Source: Micractinium sp. NFX-FRZ
Lineage: Eukaryota; Chlorophyta; Trebouxiophyceae; Chlorellales; Chlorellaceae
DNA: 64,000 bases
Assembly (NCBI GenBank): GCA_029339195.1
Contig: JAPTJF010000005.1
Span: 1 to 64,000, forward strand
Reading direction: 5' to 3'
Below, one piece after another: positions 1 through 17,754 of the stretch. Under the pieces are notes generated by a model. It was not told the origin of the DNA. It saw only the letters and a list, made by a program, of their open reading frames with translations, and searched no databases. The position numbers and the translations under genes are program-made. Within the stretch, counting starts at the first letter, position 1; every line of letters begins with the position of its first letter.

Positions 1-759
1 CCACCGGCCCCGTGCGCTCTAAGAGTCTTTGGTATAGTGAAAAAGGCGTGTATATAGCGGCGGAGGGGGCGGAAGCAGTTTCAGGCTGAAATTTGGTTCG
101 GGGCGTTTTGGTGCACGGCTGATCTCAGGACTCGCCTCAAATGCGGCCGGCAGGCACCCTGCCTCGCTGCTGCCGCTACCGACCTGAGCACAAGACCTGA
201 CATGCATGACCAGCAGGTTTCTGCTGCAATCAAATTGCCATCGCGCCCTGCCAGCTTCTGACGCCGAAATTGTGAGGGCTATGAAAGCCTGTGCACTGCT
301 GATTGAGAGGCAGCCCTCTCGATCAATTGCTCGGCATCAAACTGCTGCCGGCACCGGCACCTAGACTCCTATGCGGGTGTGGTACTCCCGCACGCCCGAT
401 TCAGCGCCTTTGCGGAATGCTCCACAAAGCCACTCGCTCGGCAGACCGCATGCAGCTGCTTTTGGCACGGAAGCGGTCGAAGGGCTTCACACAATTTGCT
501 GTGCGACCTCCCGTGGCCTCCGATGGACTTCCTAGGGCATCAGCAGGGCTGCCACGTGCCTCCAGCATGCTCCAGCGTGGCTTTTCGTCAAAATTTTGTT
601 TTTTTCATATCCGCCTCTCTTTTAGCCAAAAAAGGGAGGAGGGAGGGTTGCCAAAACAAAAAATCCAGGCGCGGCGGCCTAAAGTACACATGGGGCTTAA
701 AGAGGAGCACTGCTAAGCTGCACATGTGCGTGGCCAGCATATTGCAGCTGCAGCCACGC
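1..759. other. Gene-free left edge, 3' flank of coiled-coil gene
   Basis: No convincing coding exon was found here. The stretch lies downstream of the minus-strand coiled-coil gene that stops at 760, so part of it is probably that gene's 3' untranslated region. It contains short T and A runs near 595-665. I see no TGTAA signal on the minus strand here, so the cleavage site cannot be placed. Confidence 0.4.
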
Positions 760-3700
760 TCACAAATTCATGTGGGCCAGAGCCCCCTCAACCGCAGCCA
801 ACTGAGCCAGCACCTCTGCCGCCGCCTGCGCACCCACCAAAGCTGAGCCCTTGCCGTGGCTGCTTGGCGGCCGCTGCCCGCCGCTGCACCCAGCTGCCGA
901 GCACTGCATCACCGCAGCCAACGCCTTGCTCAGGCGGGCGGCAGTGGCACGCAGCGTGCTGTTCTGCTGCTGCGCCTGCTCCAGCTGCTGCCGCAGGCGC
1001 CGCGCCTCGGCAACAGACGCAGTTGGGCTGGCAGCTGCCGGCGACAGTGCTGGCGATGCTGCCTGTGCTGCGCTGGAGGCGCGGCGCTGCATGTGGGCAA
1101 AGTGCATGCGGTCTTGCAGCGCCTCCAGCTGCATCTCCAGAGCACCTGCCAAGCCTGCACAGCAGCGGCAACAAACAGGGAAGGTGTGTGGTTTGATTCC
1201 CATGCACTTTGTGTGCTTTCGTCGCACTTTGTTATCCGTGCCTGCCAGCAAGCACCACTGCAACCAGCACTTGCAGTCAGCTGGAACCCTCCCTTCCGCT
1301 GCCACCCAAGCAACCACCACCCACCCTGGGCCGCCTCTTTCTCCCCTTGCAGCTGCTGCAGCATGCGACGCATCTGCTGTGCCTGCTGCTTCTGGTCTGC
1401 AGCCAAGGGCAGATGGGTGGACACATGTGCTCAGATGGGTAGACACATGTGCTCGATGGGAGGAGGTTCAGCCCTCAAAGCTGCTCACCAAGGCAGCTGG
1501 TGGTTACATCCTGTCAACCAAGCAATTCGAGGTGTGTGCTCACCTGACAGGGAGGCTTGCAGGCGGGCACGGTCCGCCTTGATAGCTGCCAGCTCAGCAG
1601 CAGCGGCGTCTTGCTGCGCCAGCAGCGCCTCCACCCTGGAAGGAGGCAATGCCAGCGGTGCCCTGTTGATGTATAGCAGTGCCATGCACGGCAGGGCGGC
1701 TTGCCACTGGTGCTCACATCCTCCCCATTGCCCTGCACACTGCCCCCCAATATTCTTGCGTCCACACCACCACGCGCACTGCACGACACCATGCGTCACA
1801 GTCCCGCACCTGCCCAGTGCCGCCTCCAGCCTCTCTTCGCCCTCCCGTGCCGCATGCCGAGCCATCCCAGCAGCCTGCTCTGCAGCCGCGCTGCGCTGCC
1901 GCTCCGCTGCCACCTGCCCCTCAGCAGCCTGAAGCTTGAACTTGAGGTCTGCTGCCTCTGCCTCCAGCAGGCGCAGCTCCAGGGTGTTGGGTGGCTCGTG
2001 CAGCAGCCTGCGTCAGCGGGGGCAGAGTGAGCAACAAGTGGGGGGACGACAGATGACAGACAGTAGCTTGAGCTTGAGGCCGGCTGCCGCCACCTCCGGC
2101 AGGCGCAGCGTCAGGCTGTTGAGCTCGTGCAGCAGCCTGCAGCAGCGTGCCTGACTTGGCCCTTGGCTCACCTTTCAACCTCCTGCTGCATTGCCAGCAG
2201 CTGCTGCTCCGCCTCCTGCCGGCGCTGCAGCTCGCGCCGGCCCTCGGCCGCCGCCTCTGCTGCTGCCTGCTGCGCTGCCGCCAGTTGGGAGCAGCAGCCG
2301 CGCAGCTCGCCCTGCATGGAAGCCAGCTCATCGTGCAGGCCCTGCATGGGAGCACAGTACAAGCAGTGCGCAAAGGAGAGCACTCGGAACAAGTGGAAGC
2401 CAGCACGCAGAATGCCAGCCAGCCAGCCGGCACGTTCAGCAACACTGTATGAATACGACTGCTGTAGCTGAGCTCAACCTTCTGTAATGCCCGCACCTGT
2501 GCTTGCTGCTGCGCCACTGCAAGTGCCTGCTGGTTCTGCTCCCGATGCTGCTCCATGCTGTCCTGCAGACACTCCACCTGCTGCTGTAGCCGGGCAGTCT
2601 CAGCCTCTGCTGCCGCCAGGCACTCTTGCAAGTGGTGCCTGTTCCCAGCCTCTCCCAGCGCTGCTTCTGCCGCTGCCAGCTCAGCTTGCACCGCCGACAG
2701 GCGCTGCTGGGCAGCAGCTTCTGCTGCCTCCACCTCTCCCAGCTGTTGCTGCTTGCGCTCCAGGCGTTGCTGCACTGCCTGGCAGGCGGCAACCGCCTGC
2801 TCGGCGGCCTGCTCGGCGTCTGGAAGGTGCTGCCTTAGCTGCTCCAGCCGCTGCTCTGCAGCCTGAGCCTCTTCACGCCAGCACTGTGCCTGATGCTGCG
2901 CCTGCTGTGCGTCATGCCGCGCCTGCTGCGCGTCCTGCAGTGCCTGACGTGCCTCCTGCTGCAGGGCCTCAGCCCCCTCATTTGCCTGCTGCCGAGCCTG
3001 CCGTGCTTCCTCTTTCGCCAGCTGCAGCATCTGCTGACCCTCCTGCTCTGCATGCTGCCGCGCCCGGGTAGCGGCTGCGTACTGCTGCTCTGCCTTGCTC
3101 GCTGCCTGCCGCACTGCCTGCAGTTGCTGCTGAGCGGCAGCCGCCGCCGCTGCTGTCTGCTGAAGCTGCTGCCTCTGTGCGCCCACCTCAGCTGCCACGG
3201 CATCAGCATCTGCCTGCAGAGATGCCAGCATTGTGTCTGCGCCCTCCAGCTGCTGCTGCACCGCCACCTGGCGAGCCTCGGCAGCAGCAGCCGCAGCCGC
3301 TGCCTCCTCCGCCCGCCGCTGCTCTGCAACAGCACGCTCCTGGCTGGCCGCCAGCTCGTGCTGTGTGGACTCCAGCAGCGCCTCGCAGCTGTGCAGCTGC
3401 TGCTCCGCCGCATCAGCCGCAACCTCGGCGTGCCCCAGCTCCTGCTGCTTGCACTCCAGCTGCTGCCCTGCCACCTCCAGCTGTTGCCCCACTGCTTCCA
3501 GCTGCTGCCGTGTGTCCACAAGCCGTTGCTCTGCAGCCGCTGCTTCCGCGTGCATCTGCACCAGTTGCGCATCTGCCGCCACCAATGCCTCCTGACGGTT
3601 CTGAAGCAGCTGCTCCGCATCCTGCGTCTGCGCCTCCACAATACCCAGCTTGGCCTCAGCAGCCGCCAGGTCGGTGGACAGCTGCTGCAGCCGGTGCTCA

Positions 3701-5771
3701 TGCTGCTGCCGCTGCTGCGCCGCAGCCCCCGCCTGCCGCTCCTCCCGCTGCCGCTGCTCCGCCACCGCTGCCAGCTGCGTCTGCGCCTCCAGCAGCTGCT
3801 GCTGCACCTGCACAGTAGACGGTGGCCACGCAGGCAAGCGCATTGGCAGGTGCTTCAGAGCGTTGTCATCTTGTCATCTTGAGATTCAGGAGCATGCACC
3901 ATGCAGCATGCATGCACCCACAGCATCCAACCTCAGCTTTCAACCAGCACCAGCGCCTACCTGTTGCTGTGCCGTCGCGACCTCCTGCTGCAGCGAGGCG
4001 CGCAGGCGCCCCGCTTTCTCGGCCAGCCGGTCCTCTGTGGTCCCCAGCTCCCTCTGGGCAGCTGCCAGCTTGGCACTGCAGGGGGCACAGGGATGGGCCA
4101 AACCGCAGGCGGATGGGCCCAAGCACACCTGCCGGCAAGCTGCTGGCATGAAAAGCAGCGTGTCTTAACAAGCAAATGCATCATGCATGTAATCATGCAT
4201 GCTGCCAGTGAAATGTGTGCAAGCGCAACCCCACTGACCACAAACTCGCTCGCATGGCAGACCAGAGCAAACATGGAGCAGAGCGCCACTCTCACCGTAC
4301 ACCCTGCAGCTGCTGCTGCGCCTCAGCAGTCTCAGCCTGCACCGCCTCTGCTGCCTGGCGCGCCTCCCGCTCTGCCGCCTCCTGCTTCCTGGCCCGGGCC
4401 TCAAGTGCCGCCAGGCGCTGCCCAGCAGTGGCTTCTGCATCTGCCAGGTCTGCTGCTGCCGCCTCCCGCTGCATTGCAGCCTGCTCTGCTGCCGCCAAGC
4501 GCTGCTGCGCCACTGCAGTCTCACTGGCGGCGCGTGCGGCAGCTGCCTGTGCCTCGAGGCGAGAGCGATCTGCAGCACCAATGTCAGCTAGCAGCTGTGC
4601 GTGCCGCTGCTGCAGCTCAGCCAGTCGATGACTGGCGCTGCCCGGAGGGGTGCCGCCGCCGGCTGCGGACGCTGCCCCAGGAGTCGCGGCTGGCATGGGC
4701 GATGCAGCGGCGGATGCGCCAGGTGGCGCCGCATGCAAGCCCACCGGCCCCGGCGGTGCACTCTGATGGCTGCTTGCAGGCCCAGCAGTGTCAGGGGCCG
4801 GACCTTGGGGCAGTGGCGGTCCTGGCAGAAGCTGGGTGGCGGGCGTGCCCTGCTGCTGCTGCTGCTTCTGCCCTGCAGCAGCACAGGCGCAATGTGAATC
4901 AGTGGATCTCAGCAGACACATACTCATTAACAAGCAGGTCAGCAGGGAATATAGCTGCCACACAGGGGGTGAGCAGCGCAGATGTTGCCCCGTGTTGTGC
5001 ACCCCGGGGGAACCAGGCAGCAGGCACGTTGTATGGAGCAAGGCGGCAGGGTGCCGGGACCACCTAGCTGCCCACCCACCCACCAAGAGCTCGCAACGCC
5101 ATATTAAGGTTGTCGACCAGTGCTGAGGTGGCACCGCCCTGTGCAGAGCGCGCACGCGCGGCCTGCTGGCATGGCAGTGTGGCCAGCGGTGTCGCGGCCT
5201 CATGGGTGCCACACCGACCGCGGCTGCTGCTGCTGCTGGTGACAGGGGCTGGCGGGGTGGCGGCTGCTCCTGCCGCCGCCGCTGCCTGCTGCACCCGGCA
5301 TGAATGCTGTGGCGAGCGAGGAGGGTTGACCAGGAAGTGGCCAGGCGAGATGCGCTGGTGGCTATAGCTGGCGATCGGGGGCGGCGGGAGATGGTGTGCC
5401 GGGAACGATGGGTGCTGATTCCACGGCGTGAAGTAGGCGCCAGCGCCATCGGTGGGGCTGTTCTCCTTGTCGACCCGTGCGCTGATGCCGGCATGCAGTG
5501 GGAGCGGCGATGCCTTGGCCACCCTCGCCTGCAGGCTCTGCAGCGTGCCTGCCGCCAGCTCCTGCCAAGGGGGAGGGAGGCGGTGTGGGGCGCAGGGCGC
5601 AACGGGCAGTGCAGTGAATGTGCGGCAAGCGCACGGGCAAGCCCTTGCACCAGCAGCAGCACAGCGATGCGTCCCAGGAAGATCCAACACCCTTGCAAAC
5701 AAGGCGCTCACCCGCTGCTGCTGCGCCGCCTGCAGCGTTGCCGCCAGCGCTCGTGCCGGCGACGCTTCCAT
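760..5771 (-). CDS. Large Gln/Ala-rich coiled-coil protein, function unknown
   Basis: Ten exons on the minus strand: 5712-5771, 5084-5561, 4296-4872, 3961-4075, 2479-3807, 2172-2341, 1810-2007, 1544-1635, 1325-1396, 760-1145. They join in consistent phase to give about 1158 residues. The first in-frame ATG is at 5771; an upstream TTG in the same frame was not used. Residues 1 to about 240 are Ser/Pro/Ala-rich and probably disordered. From about 245 to 1080 almost the whole chain is heptad-like, rich in Ala, Gln, Glu, Leu and Arg with no proline, which is typical of a long coiled coil. The 443-residue exon 5 lies wholly inside it. No motor, kinase, SMC hinge or membrane segment is visible. A scaffold, cytoskeletal or centrosome-type role is possible but only inferred. 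The neighbour at 6533 is transcribed divergently. Confidence 0.75.
1410..1453. repeat. 22-bp tandem duplication in an intron
   Basis: Two adjacent 22-bp copies with one mismatch lie in the intron between the 92-nt and 72-nt exons of the coiled-coil gene. The copies are recent, and no function is apparent. Confidence 0.9.
2065..2136 (-). repeat. Acceptor-side exon echo in coiled-coil gene
   Basis: On the minus strand this segment repeats the first ~72 nt of the real exon 1810-2007, including the preceding CAG, exactly 129 bp upstream of the real acceptor. The peptide it would encode starts LLHEL like the real exon (LLHEP) and ends with the same Lys/Leu-rich run, but the frame soon reaches a stop. 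It is therefore best read as a duplicated splice-acceptor region inside the intron. Confidence 0.85.
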
Positions 5772-6532
5772 CGGCACTGTCAAGCGAGCGCCGTCACGCC
5801 TGAGGCACCAAGGTCGCTCGCCTGCTGGCTCGGCAATGAGGAACCCACCGGGGCTCCTCTAGCTGTCGGCGTCTGGCAGCGAACAACGTGTCGGGAGGAA
5901 ATCCCTGCCGCTGCCGGCCGCAACAGGCGGCTGCTTGGCTGATACAAGGGCCAGATGGAGGTCTGACTGCCGCGGAGAAAGCACAAGTGAGCAGCACTGT
6001 CTGGGCTTTTCTCCGACCTGGCCTCCCTTGCGGCAAGGACCAGCTATATTTTATAACCCAACCGGCACGGTCTCAAACATGGAGAGTGCCACCTCAGGTG
6101 AGGAAGGCGGCGGACGTGGCGACCTAAAAAGGACCTGACGCCGCTTTCGCACCGCTTGCTGGCTTGCTCATCATCTGCTGTATGGCCACATAAGGCACAC
6201 TGCAACTGCCGAATTCGGGAAATTCTGCAAGTCGTCTCGTGGCCGCCCCACCTTGTCAGCGCCTGCAGCCGCTTCAGCCCAGCCCAAGGCAACCGGACAA
6301 GTGGTCCTCACCATCTAATACGAGCTGGACAAGTGGTCCTCACCATCTAATACGAGCTGCAGCACCCCCAAGGCGGGCTGGAGTCGGCCGCCGCTGCCCA
6401 GTCGCTGCCCGCCTGTTCCCGCACGCTGCCGCGGGCATTCCCACCTGCCACCCCGGGCCAGGGCAGACCAGGGCCTGGAGCCCCTGCACCAGCCTCTGGA
6501 CATAGCCGACTGCAGGCCAGCACCCAGCCAGC
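5772..6532. promoter_or_regulatory. Divergent intergenic region, likely shared promoter
   Basis: About 760 bp separate the start of the minus-strand coiled-coil gene from the start of the plus-strand phosphodiesterase gene. Promoters for both should lie here. No defined box could be assigned. It contains a perfect 32-bp tandem repeat about 175-240 bp upstream of the phosphodiesterase ATG. Confidence 0.5.
6295..6358. repeat. Perfect 32-bp tandem repeat upstream of GDPD gene
   Basis: Two identical head-to-tail copies, 6295-6326 and 6327-6358. They sit in the upstream region of the phosphodiesterase gene and could be a duplicated regulatory element or a recent slippage event. The lack of any mismatch shows the duplication is young. 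Confidence 0.9.
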
Positions 6533-8732
6533 ATGACGGCGCTGCTAGCCAAGCTGGGTCATGCGTTCTTCAGCGCTCCCGTCATCGTCCGGGCCTACCG
6601 TCTCTGCCTGCTCTCCCCCCGCCGTGGGCCCCGCCTGTTTGGCCTCGCCTGTCTCTTCTTCGCCTTCAGCGCTCGCACCGCGCGGCAGTGGGGCGACCGC
6701 CGCCTCAAGCTTCTGGCAGCCCTGGCAGTGGTGGTCTGTGAGGCGGTGCTGCTGGTGGCGCCACTGGACCTGCTGGCGGCTGCTGTGGTCGGTGCCTCCG
6801 CGCTGGTGCTGGCTGCCGCCACGCTGCCCGACGACGAAACCGGGCACCGCTGCGGGGCAGAGGGCTTTGAAGGTGAGGGTAGTTGGTATGCCTGGGTTCC
6901 AGATTGAGCTGCTTCAAGGCCGAGAGGATGCAGGCGCGGTGCAGCGGGGGTGGCAAGCCTGCCGAATGCATGGTTGCTGCCTGGGGCGTCTACCTCTTGC
7001 CTTGCACACCTCAATAAACCACTCCTACCAGCATGCCTTGCTGCCCGGCCAAACGCTAACCCTTGAAATGAAGACACCCCACCCCTGCCCTTGCAGGGCG
7101 GGAGTGTGAGAACACGGTGGAAGCGGTGGCAGCGCTGCTGCGGCGGGAGGCCGCCGAAGGGCCGCTGCCACACTTCCCCTACATAGAGTTTGATGTACAG
7201 GAGACACAGGATGGAGAGGTAAGGCTTCTGGGTGTTCTGGCTGGGCGCGCGCAGAGGGCCTGTAGGGGGCAGGCCTGGGCCTGGTATGGGCACGCCGTCT
7301 GCTGCCCTGCCCTGGTGCCTGCTTCCCTCCCCCGCTGCCTGCTGGCCTGCCTGGGCACTGCTGCCTGCAGGCAGCACTGTGCCCACCTCACCCTGTGCTT
7401 CCATGCGCCTCTTGCCCTGCCTAATTGCAGCTGGTGGTCTTCCACGACTCCCTGCTCTCCCGCGCCTTCCCAGCGGGCAGCGGTGGCGTGAACGCCGAGC
7501 CGACGGTGCAGCTGGTGGAGGCAACAGGTGGGTGCCGCTTGGTGTGTCCTGTGTGCTTGCAAGGGGTCCGTGGAGCTGGACAAGAGCTGGACAGTGCTTG
7601 CGGTGTGCTTTGTCCCGCTCAATGCCTCTCCAGTGGGTTCAGTTCCTGCAGTCAGCAGGGCCCGCTGCATGGTCCCCGCTGCACCGCTCACGGGATGCTC
7701 CCTCTCCATGCTGCTGCAGGCGTCCCGTTCCACCTGCTCACTGTGCAAGACCTCACGCTAGCACAGCTGCAGACGCTGCACATCGGGGGGCGCGCCGGGC
7801 TGCGTGTGCCCACGCTGCAGCAGATCTTAGAGTGAGCTCCCCACACCTGTCGCACTGCTTGCTTACTTGCGCTCCTCCTCTCTTCCTGCAGTGCCACCTG
7901 CATTGCCGAACAGCTCTTGCAGCCGCGCCCTCCAGCTGCTCTGGCCACGCTAGCTGGTGTTGACAAGCTGCGCTGTGCCCTGCCCTGCCGGTGCAGCGCG
8001 TGCTTGGCGGGATGCGCGCGGCGCTCGCTGGCAATAGAGGTCAAGCTGCTGCGCACCGATGCGGCGCGGCAGCGCTTGCTTGATGCCATCAGGTGGGTAG
8101 CGTCGCAGCACCACCGTTGTGGGGCCACCACAGCTGGCTGCACCACCTGGATTTGCATGCCAGGCTCGTGGGGGCTGCAGGGTCCTGTATATGAGGCCTG
8201 GCCCACCTTTTCCACCACAGCCGGTAGCCAACACGTGAGCTCTCCCTCTTGGCCCGCCTGCAGCGGCTACCTTGCGCGCTGCAGGCCGCGGCTGGACGCA
8301 GACCCGGCAGCGCGGCGCCAGCGCTGCAGCCAGCTGGGGTGGGCGGGGATCATCGCCTTCCCACACTTGTTTGCTGCCGCCTTTGGAGAGTACGGCAGCC
8401 CAGAGGTGAGCTTTGATGGTTAATGCTGAGCCCCACCAAAGAAGGTTGGTTGGTGTTTGCTGTGAGGGGATGCCAGGGGGCGTGCATGTGTCTCAAGCTG
8501 CCCGCCGTCAGCAAATGGTCGACTGTGCTGCTGCCTGTGCCTAACAGAGCAGGCTTCTTGTGCCTGAGGGAGCAGCGGTGTGTTCAGGGCACGCCACTAA
8601 ATTACGCCGCCCGCTCTCCACCCGCCTTGCATGCTGCAACCTGTGCAGTGGCGGCGCTGGGCAGCCGAGTTCAAGCGGCGCGGCATTCCGGCGCGGGCCT
8701 GCCACTGCCTGTGGCTCACACTTGTTGCATGA
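6533..8732 (+). CDS. Membrane-anchored glycerophosphodiester phosphodiesterase
   Basis: Seven exons: 6533-6872, 7097-7218, 7431-7527, 7720-7831, 7892-8092, 8264-8405, 8649-8732; about 365 residues. Enzymes of this family (GDPD, TIM-barrel) hydrolyse glycerophosphodiesters, or lysophospholipids in the membrane GDE types, to glycerol-3-phosphate or lysophosphatidate plus an alcohol. The N-terminus is hydrophobic at residues 33-47 and 58-97, giving one or two membrane helices. Family marks follow: His105 in an HRCG motif (normally HRGG), ENT at 118-120, a metal-binding Glu-x-Asp strand, and catalytic-type FHD with His159. Later exons carry the LPTLxxxLE-like and AIEVKLL strands and a short tail starting WRRWAAEF. 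The two-helix N-terminus resembles the GDE1/GDE4 layout. Cys107 replaces a normally conserved Gly. Exon 5 contains an extra Cys/Pro-rich stretch before the AIEVKLL strand that might hide another intron. Confidence 0.82.
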
Positions 8733-9388
8733 CGAGCGGCGGTGGAGGAGCTGCGGCTGCTGCCGTGCTTGCAGCTCCACCCTGCCCAAGGCGGTGCCAT
8801 GCATGGCAGCGGCGCGTAAGGTCAGCCTAGGCTTACCCTCCTGGCTGCCCCCCCGGATCATGGGACGCAGTGATCAGGCCCACACGCCATGTAACACCTC
8901 CTCAATTGAAGCCTGCAGCTCATCACGAGGTTCGTGCCAGGCATGCTGCGCAGGCCTTGACCACCCTCGCACAGGCTTGCCTGGCTGCGACATGCGCTTC
9001 TATCTTCGCTGCCGCTGCACTGCCGTCTCCCCACCCTAGCTGCCACAGCTTTAGGTGCCGACTAGGCCAGAAAGCCCTGCTCGCACCGCTACACCCCTCA
9101 GCTCGCCTGCACGGTGCGCCCGGAAGATACAAATGACGGTGATGGCCGGTTGTAGGGAAACAGACCCCCGATCGCGTGGGATTCAGCCGTGAGCAGGTAG
9201 TCGCCCTAGAGGGCTCTCGCCTCTGACCTCCTCTCGCGTGCCCTGCGTCTGTCGTGACTTACAGGTTCCAAAGGAGCGCCTGCAGCTTGCGAACCGGCTG
9301 ATCGGTTAGACCAGCAGCAGGCGGCAGCAGGCGGCGGCAGCACCCTACCGCGGGAGTCGACAGGAAGCAGCCTTTCACAGCAGTCACC
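8733..9388. other. Intergenic: GDPD 3' flank and MPC promoter
   Basis: No coding exon is recognisable in these 656 bp. The left part should hold the 3' untranslated region of the phosphodiesterase gene, with a TGTAA signal at 8890-8894. The right part should hold the promoter and leader of the pyruvate carrier gene. Confidence 0.5.
8890..8894 (+). terminator. TGTAA poly(A) signal, GDPD gene
   Basis: TGTAA, the usual chlorophyte polyadenylation signal, occurs 158 bp after the phosphodiesterase stop codon. The distance is typical for a short 3' untranslated region. Confidence 0.5.
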
Positions 9389-10773
9389 ATGGCAGCGCAG
9401 GCACCCGGCCTGGGGCACAAGCTGCGTGCCCTGTGGAACCACCCTGCGGGTCCAAAGTAAGCATGACAGCTGCTAACACGGGGGCGTCCTGCGCTGGTGC
9501 CGCCACGCCCACGCTGACCGCGTCGCCGCCCTGCCGTCCGCCCGACGCACTCTTTCACTCCTTACCCGCCCCCTCCCAACCCCACCTTGTTTTTGCAGGA
9601 CGATCCACTTCTGGGTGTGTGACGGGGGGCAAGGCAGGGTTGGGTTGGGCGGTGCAGTGCAGCTGGTTTCAGGGGAGGGCCCGCTTGGCTCAGGGGTTGC
9701 TAACGGCAGTCTGGGGCAGGACAGGGCCTGGAGTCTTGGCCTGCCTGTGCCCCAAGCTTGAGGCCCTTGTTCCTTTACACCGCCGTCCTTGTACCAGAGG
9801 CACTGGTTGCTGTCCGCCCATGTTCACCCTGCTGCCACCTGCTCCTCCCTCCCCCACCCAGGCACCCACGTTCAAGTGGGGCATCTCCATCGCTAACATC
9901 GCAGGTCGGTGGCTGGCGCGCCAGCGGTTCATGGGGCGGCGCGATGGGCGCAGCAGGGGCCGGCGCTTGGGCAACGATGCATGCGGGGCATGGGCGAAGC
10001 ATGCACGGTATCGCAGCACCTCAAGAAGGCATTCACACCTTTGCAAGGCACCCTGCTTTCCGCACTGGACGTTGGCATTGCCCACGACAACAAGGGCCCG
10101 CACGTGGTGGCAGGCCGCTGCCACGGGCAGACCCGCTGAACCATTCCTTGCGCCGCCCCGCCTGCGCCTCCCCGCCCGCCCACCCGCAGACATGCAGCGC
10201 CCCGCCGACAAGGTGTCCTACCCACAGCAGTGCGCCGTCACCGCCACGGGCCTCATCTGGTCCCGCTTCTCCACTCAGATCACGCCGGTCAGTGCTGCAC
10301 ATACTGTACTGCCAGCACGAGTAGGCGCACCCGCACTGCGTTGCTGGCACACTGGCCCGCCGGTGGGCTGCCCGGGCGCCAGTCCGCCACCCTGCCACTC
10401 TGGGCAGGCACAACCTGCTCTGAGCCTGCCTGTATCATGCGTCTTGCTTTTGCAGGTCAACTACAACCTCCTCGCAGTCAACGCCTTTGTAAGCCTTGCC
10501 TGCGCTGGCCTGCTGGCTCCCCTGCCCTGCTTGCCCGCCACTGCGGCACGTCTGCCCCCATCACTGCCTGCTGCCTTCTTGCCCAAGGGTGGCATGTGCC
10601 TGCCATGGCTTCTTTCGCTTGCCCCTGCTGAACAGCCGTTTGCTCTGGTGGCTCTGATTGGTGCGTTGCAGATGGCCGTCACAGGCATCATCCAGCTGCA
10701 GCGCAAGATCCGCTATGACATGGCGCAGGGCAAGGAGGAGAGCGCCGCTGCCGCCGCCACCACCCCCCCTTGA
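9389..10773 (+). CDS. MPC2: Mitochondrial pyruvate carrier subunit, MPC2 type
   Basis: Six exons: 9389-9456, 9599-9614, 9862-9904, 10190-10287, 10456-10488, 10672-10773; 119 residues, the normal size for this family. MPC2-type subunits pair with MPC1 in the inner mitochondrial membrane and import pyruvate to the matrix. The protein follows the family consensus almost throughout: WNHPAGPKTIHFWAPT, FKWGISIANIADM, the RPADKVSYPQQ loop, a TGLIWSRFSTQITP helix, NYNLLAVNAF, and a final helix ending RKIRYD. The C-terminus is a short Ala/Thr-rich tail. The second exon is only 16 nt, yet it is required because it encodes the end of the K-T-I-H-F-W motif in frame. The ATG follows a good CACC context. 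The partner MPC1 is not in this window. Confidence 0.95.
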
Positions 10774-11631
10774 GCGGCTCCCACCATTTCCTCTTGAGCT
10801 GCTGGCCGGGGAGACGCCGTGGAGTGCTCAAGCAAACAGCGGCACCGGCGCCACCCTCCGTTTACTGGACGGCGTGCTGCACAACCGCAAGCCAGTGGAA
10901 AGGCAGCGCAGCACACGTGGGATGGTCCCAGCCTAGCGCGCGCCGGCTGCGCAGAGGCGTTCGCAGGCTGTGACGCGGCTTGTGGCCGGCCAGCCTTTTG
11001 TTATGTACAATTGGCAACAGTGTGTGTTTTTCCGACAGTTGGGGCAAGGTCGGCGGCATCTTTTTGGCTGCCTGAGTGCAGCAGCCGTCCTCCTGCTGGC
11101 GCATGCCGCCTCCTGTCGCCCGTGCTGGTCTGGCCGTGCGACGGTCAGCTGCATCCCCCTTCTGCACTGCATTTTGGCCCCGCCCGTTTTTCCTGTGCAT
11201 GCCTGCGCCCTAGAATCGCCTTGTTCCTCCCGCATCTTGCCTGTACTGGCCCCATCCGTGTCTGTGACTGGTTACATCAGAGGGCCGAAACAAGAATGTC
11301 AGGGTTTCACGTCAGCGAGGGAGGGAATTGCAGTAGTGGAGGGCTAAAGAATGTGGAGGGTTCGGCGCAAACGCTGAGAGGCTTTGTGCCGGGAGGATGG
11401 TGGGGCAGCGCCTGCGGCTGTATCGTAGCCCGGCATGCGCCTGCCCGCAGGCATATCAGAGCTGAATTGTTGTTCATCAAATGTGTCCAGGAATGTGTTG
11501 TGAGCAGCTGGGCGGCTGTGCTGGGCAGCAGCGGGGAGATGGCTGTGATCCCAGCGCGTGCGCACGACCAGCAGGCGCCTGAAGCAGCCGCCTGCCATGT
11601 ACATGTGCGGCCGCCACGTCAGCGCGCGCGC
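10774..11631. other. Convergent 3' ends, no gene seen
   Basis: The pyruvate carrier gene (plus) and the OPR-like gene (minus) converge here. About 860 bp hold the two 3' untranslated regions. A minus-strand TGTAA lies at 11272-11276. No coding exon could be supported. Confidence 0.5.
11272..11276 (-). terminator. TGTAA poly(A) signal, OPR-like gene
   Basis: On the minus strand TGTAA occurs about 355 bp after the stop codon of the reductase gene and is the best candidate polyadenylation signal. Confidence 0.4.

Positions 11632-17754
<6,123 letters not shown>

Noticed and set aside
3177..3818. Plus-strand protein opposite the coiled-coil gene
   Set aside because: Pro/Ala-rich shadow of the CAG-rich minus-strand exon. 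The minus strand has a consistent ten-exon structure and heptad pattern.
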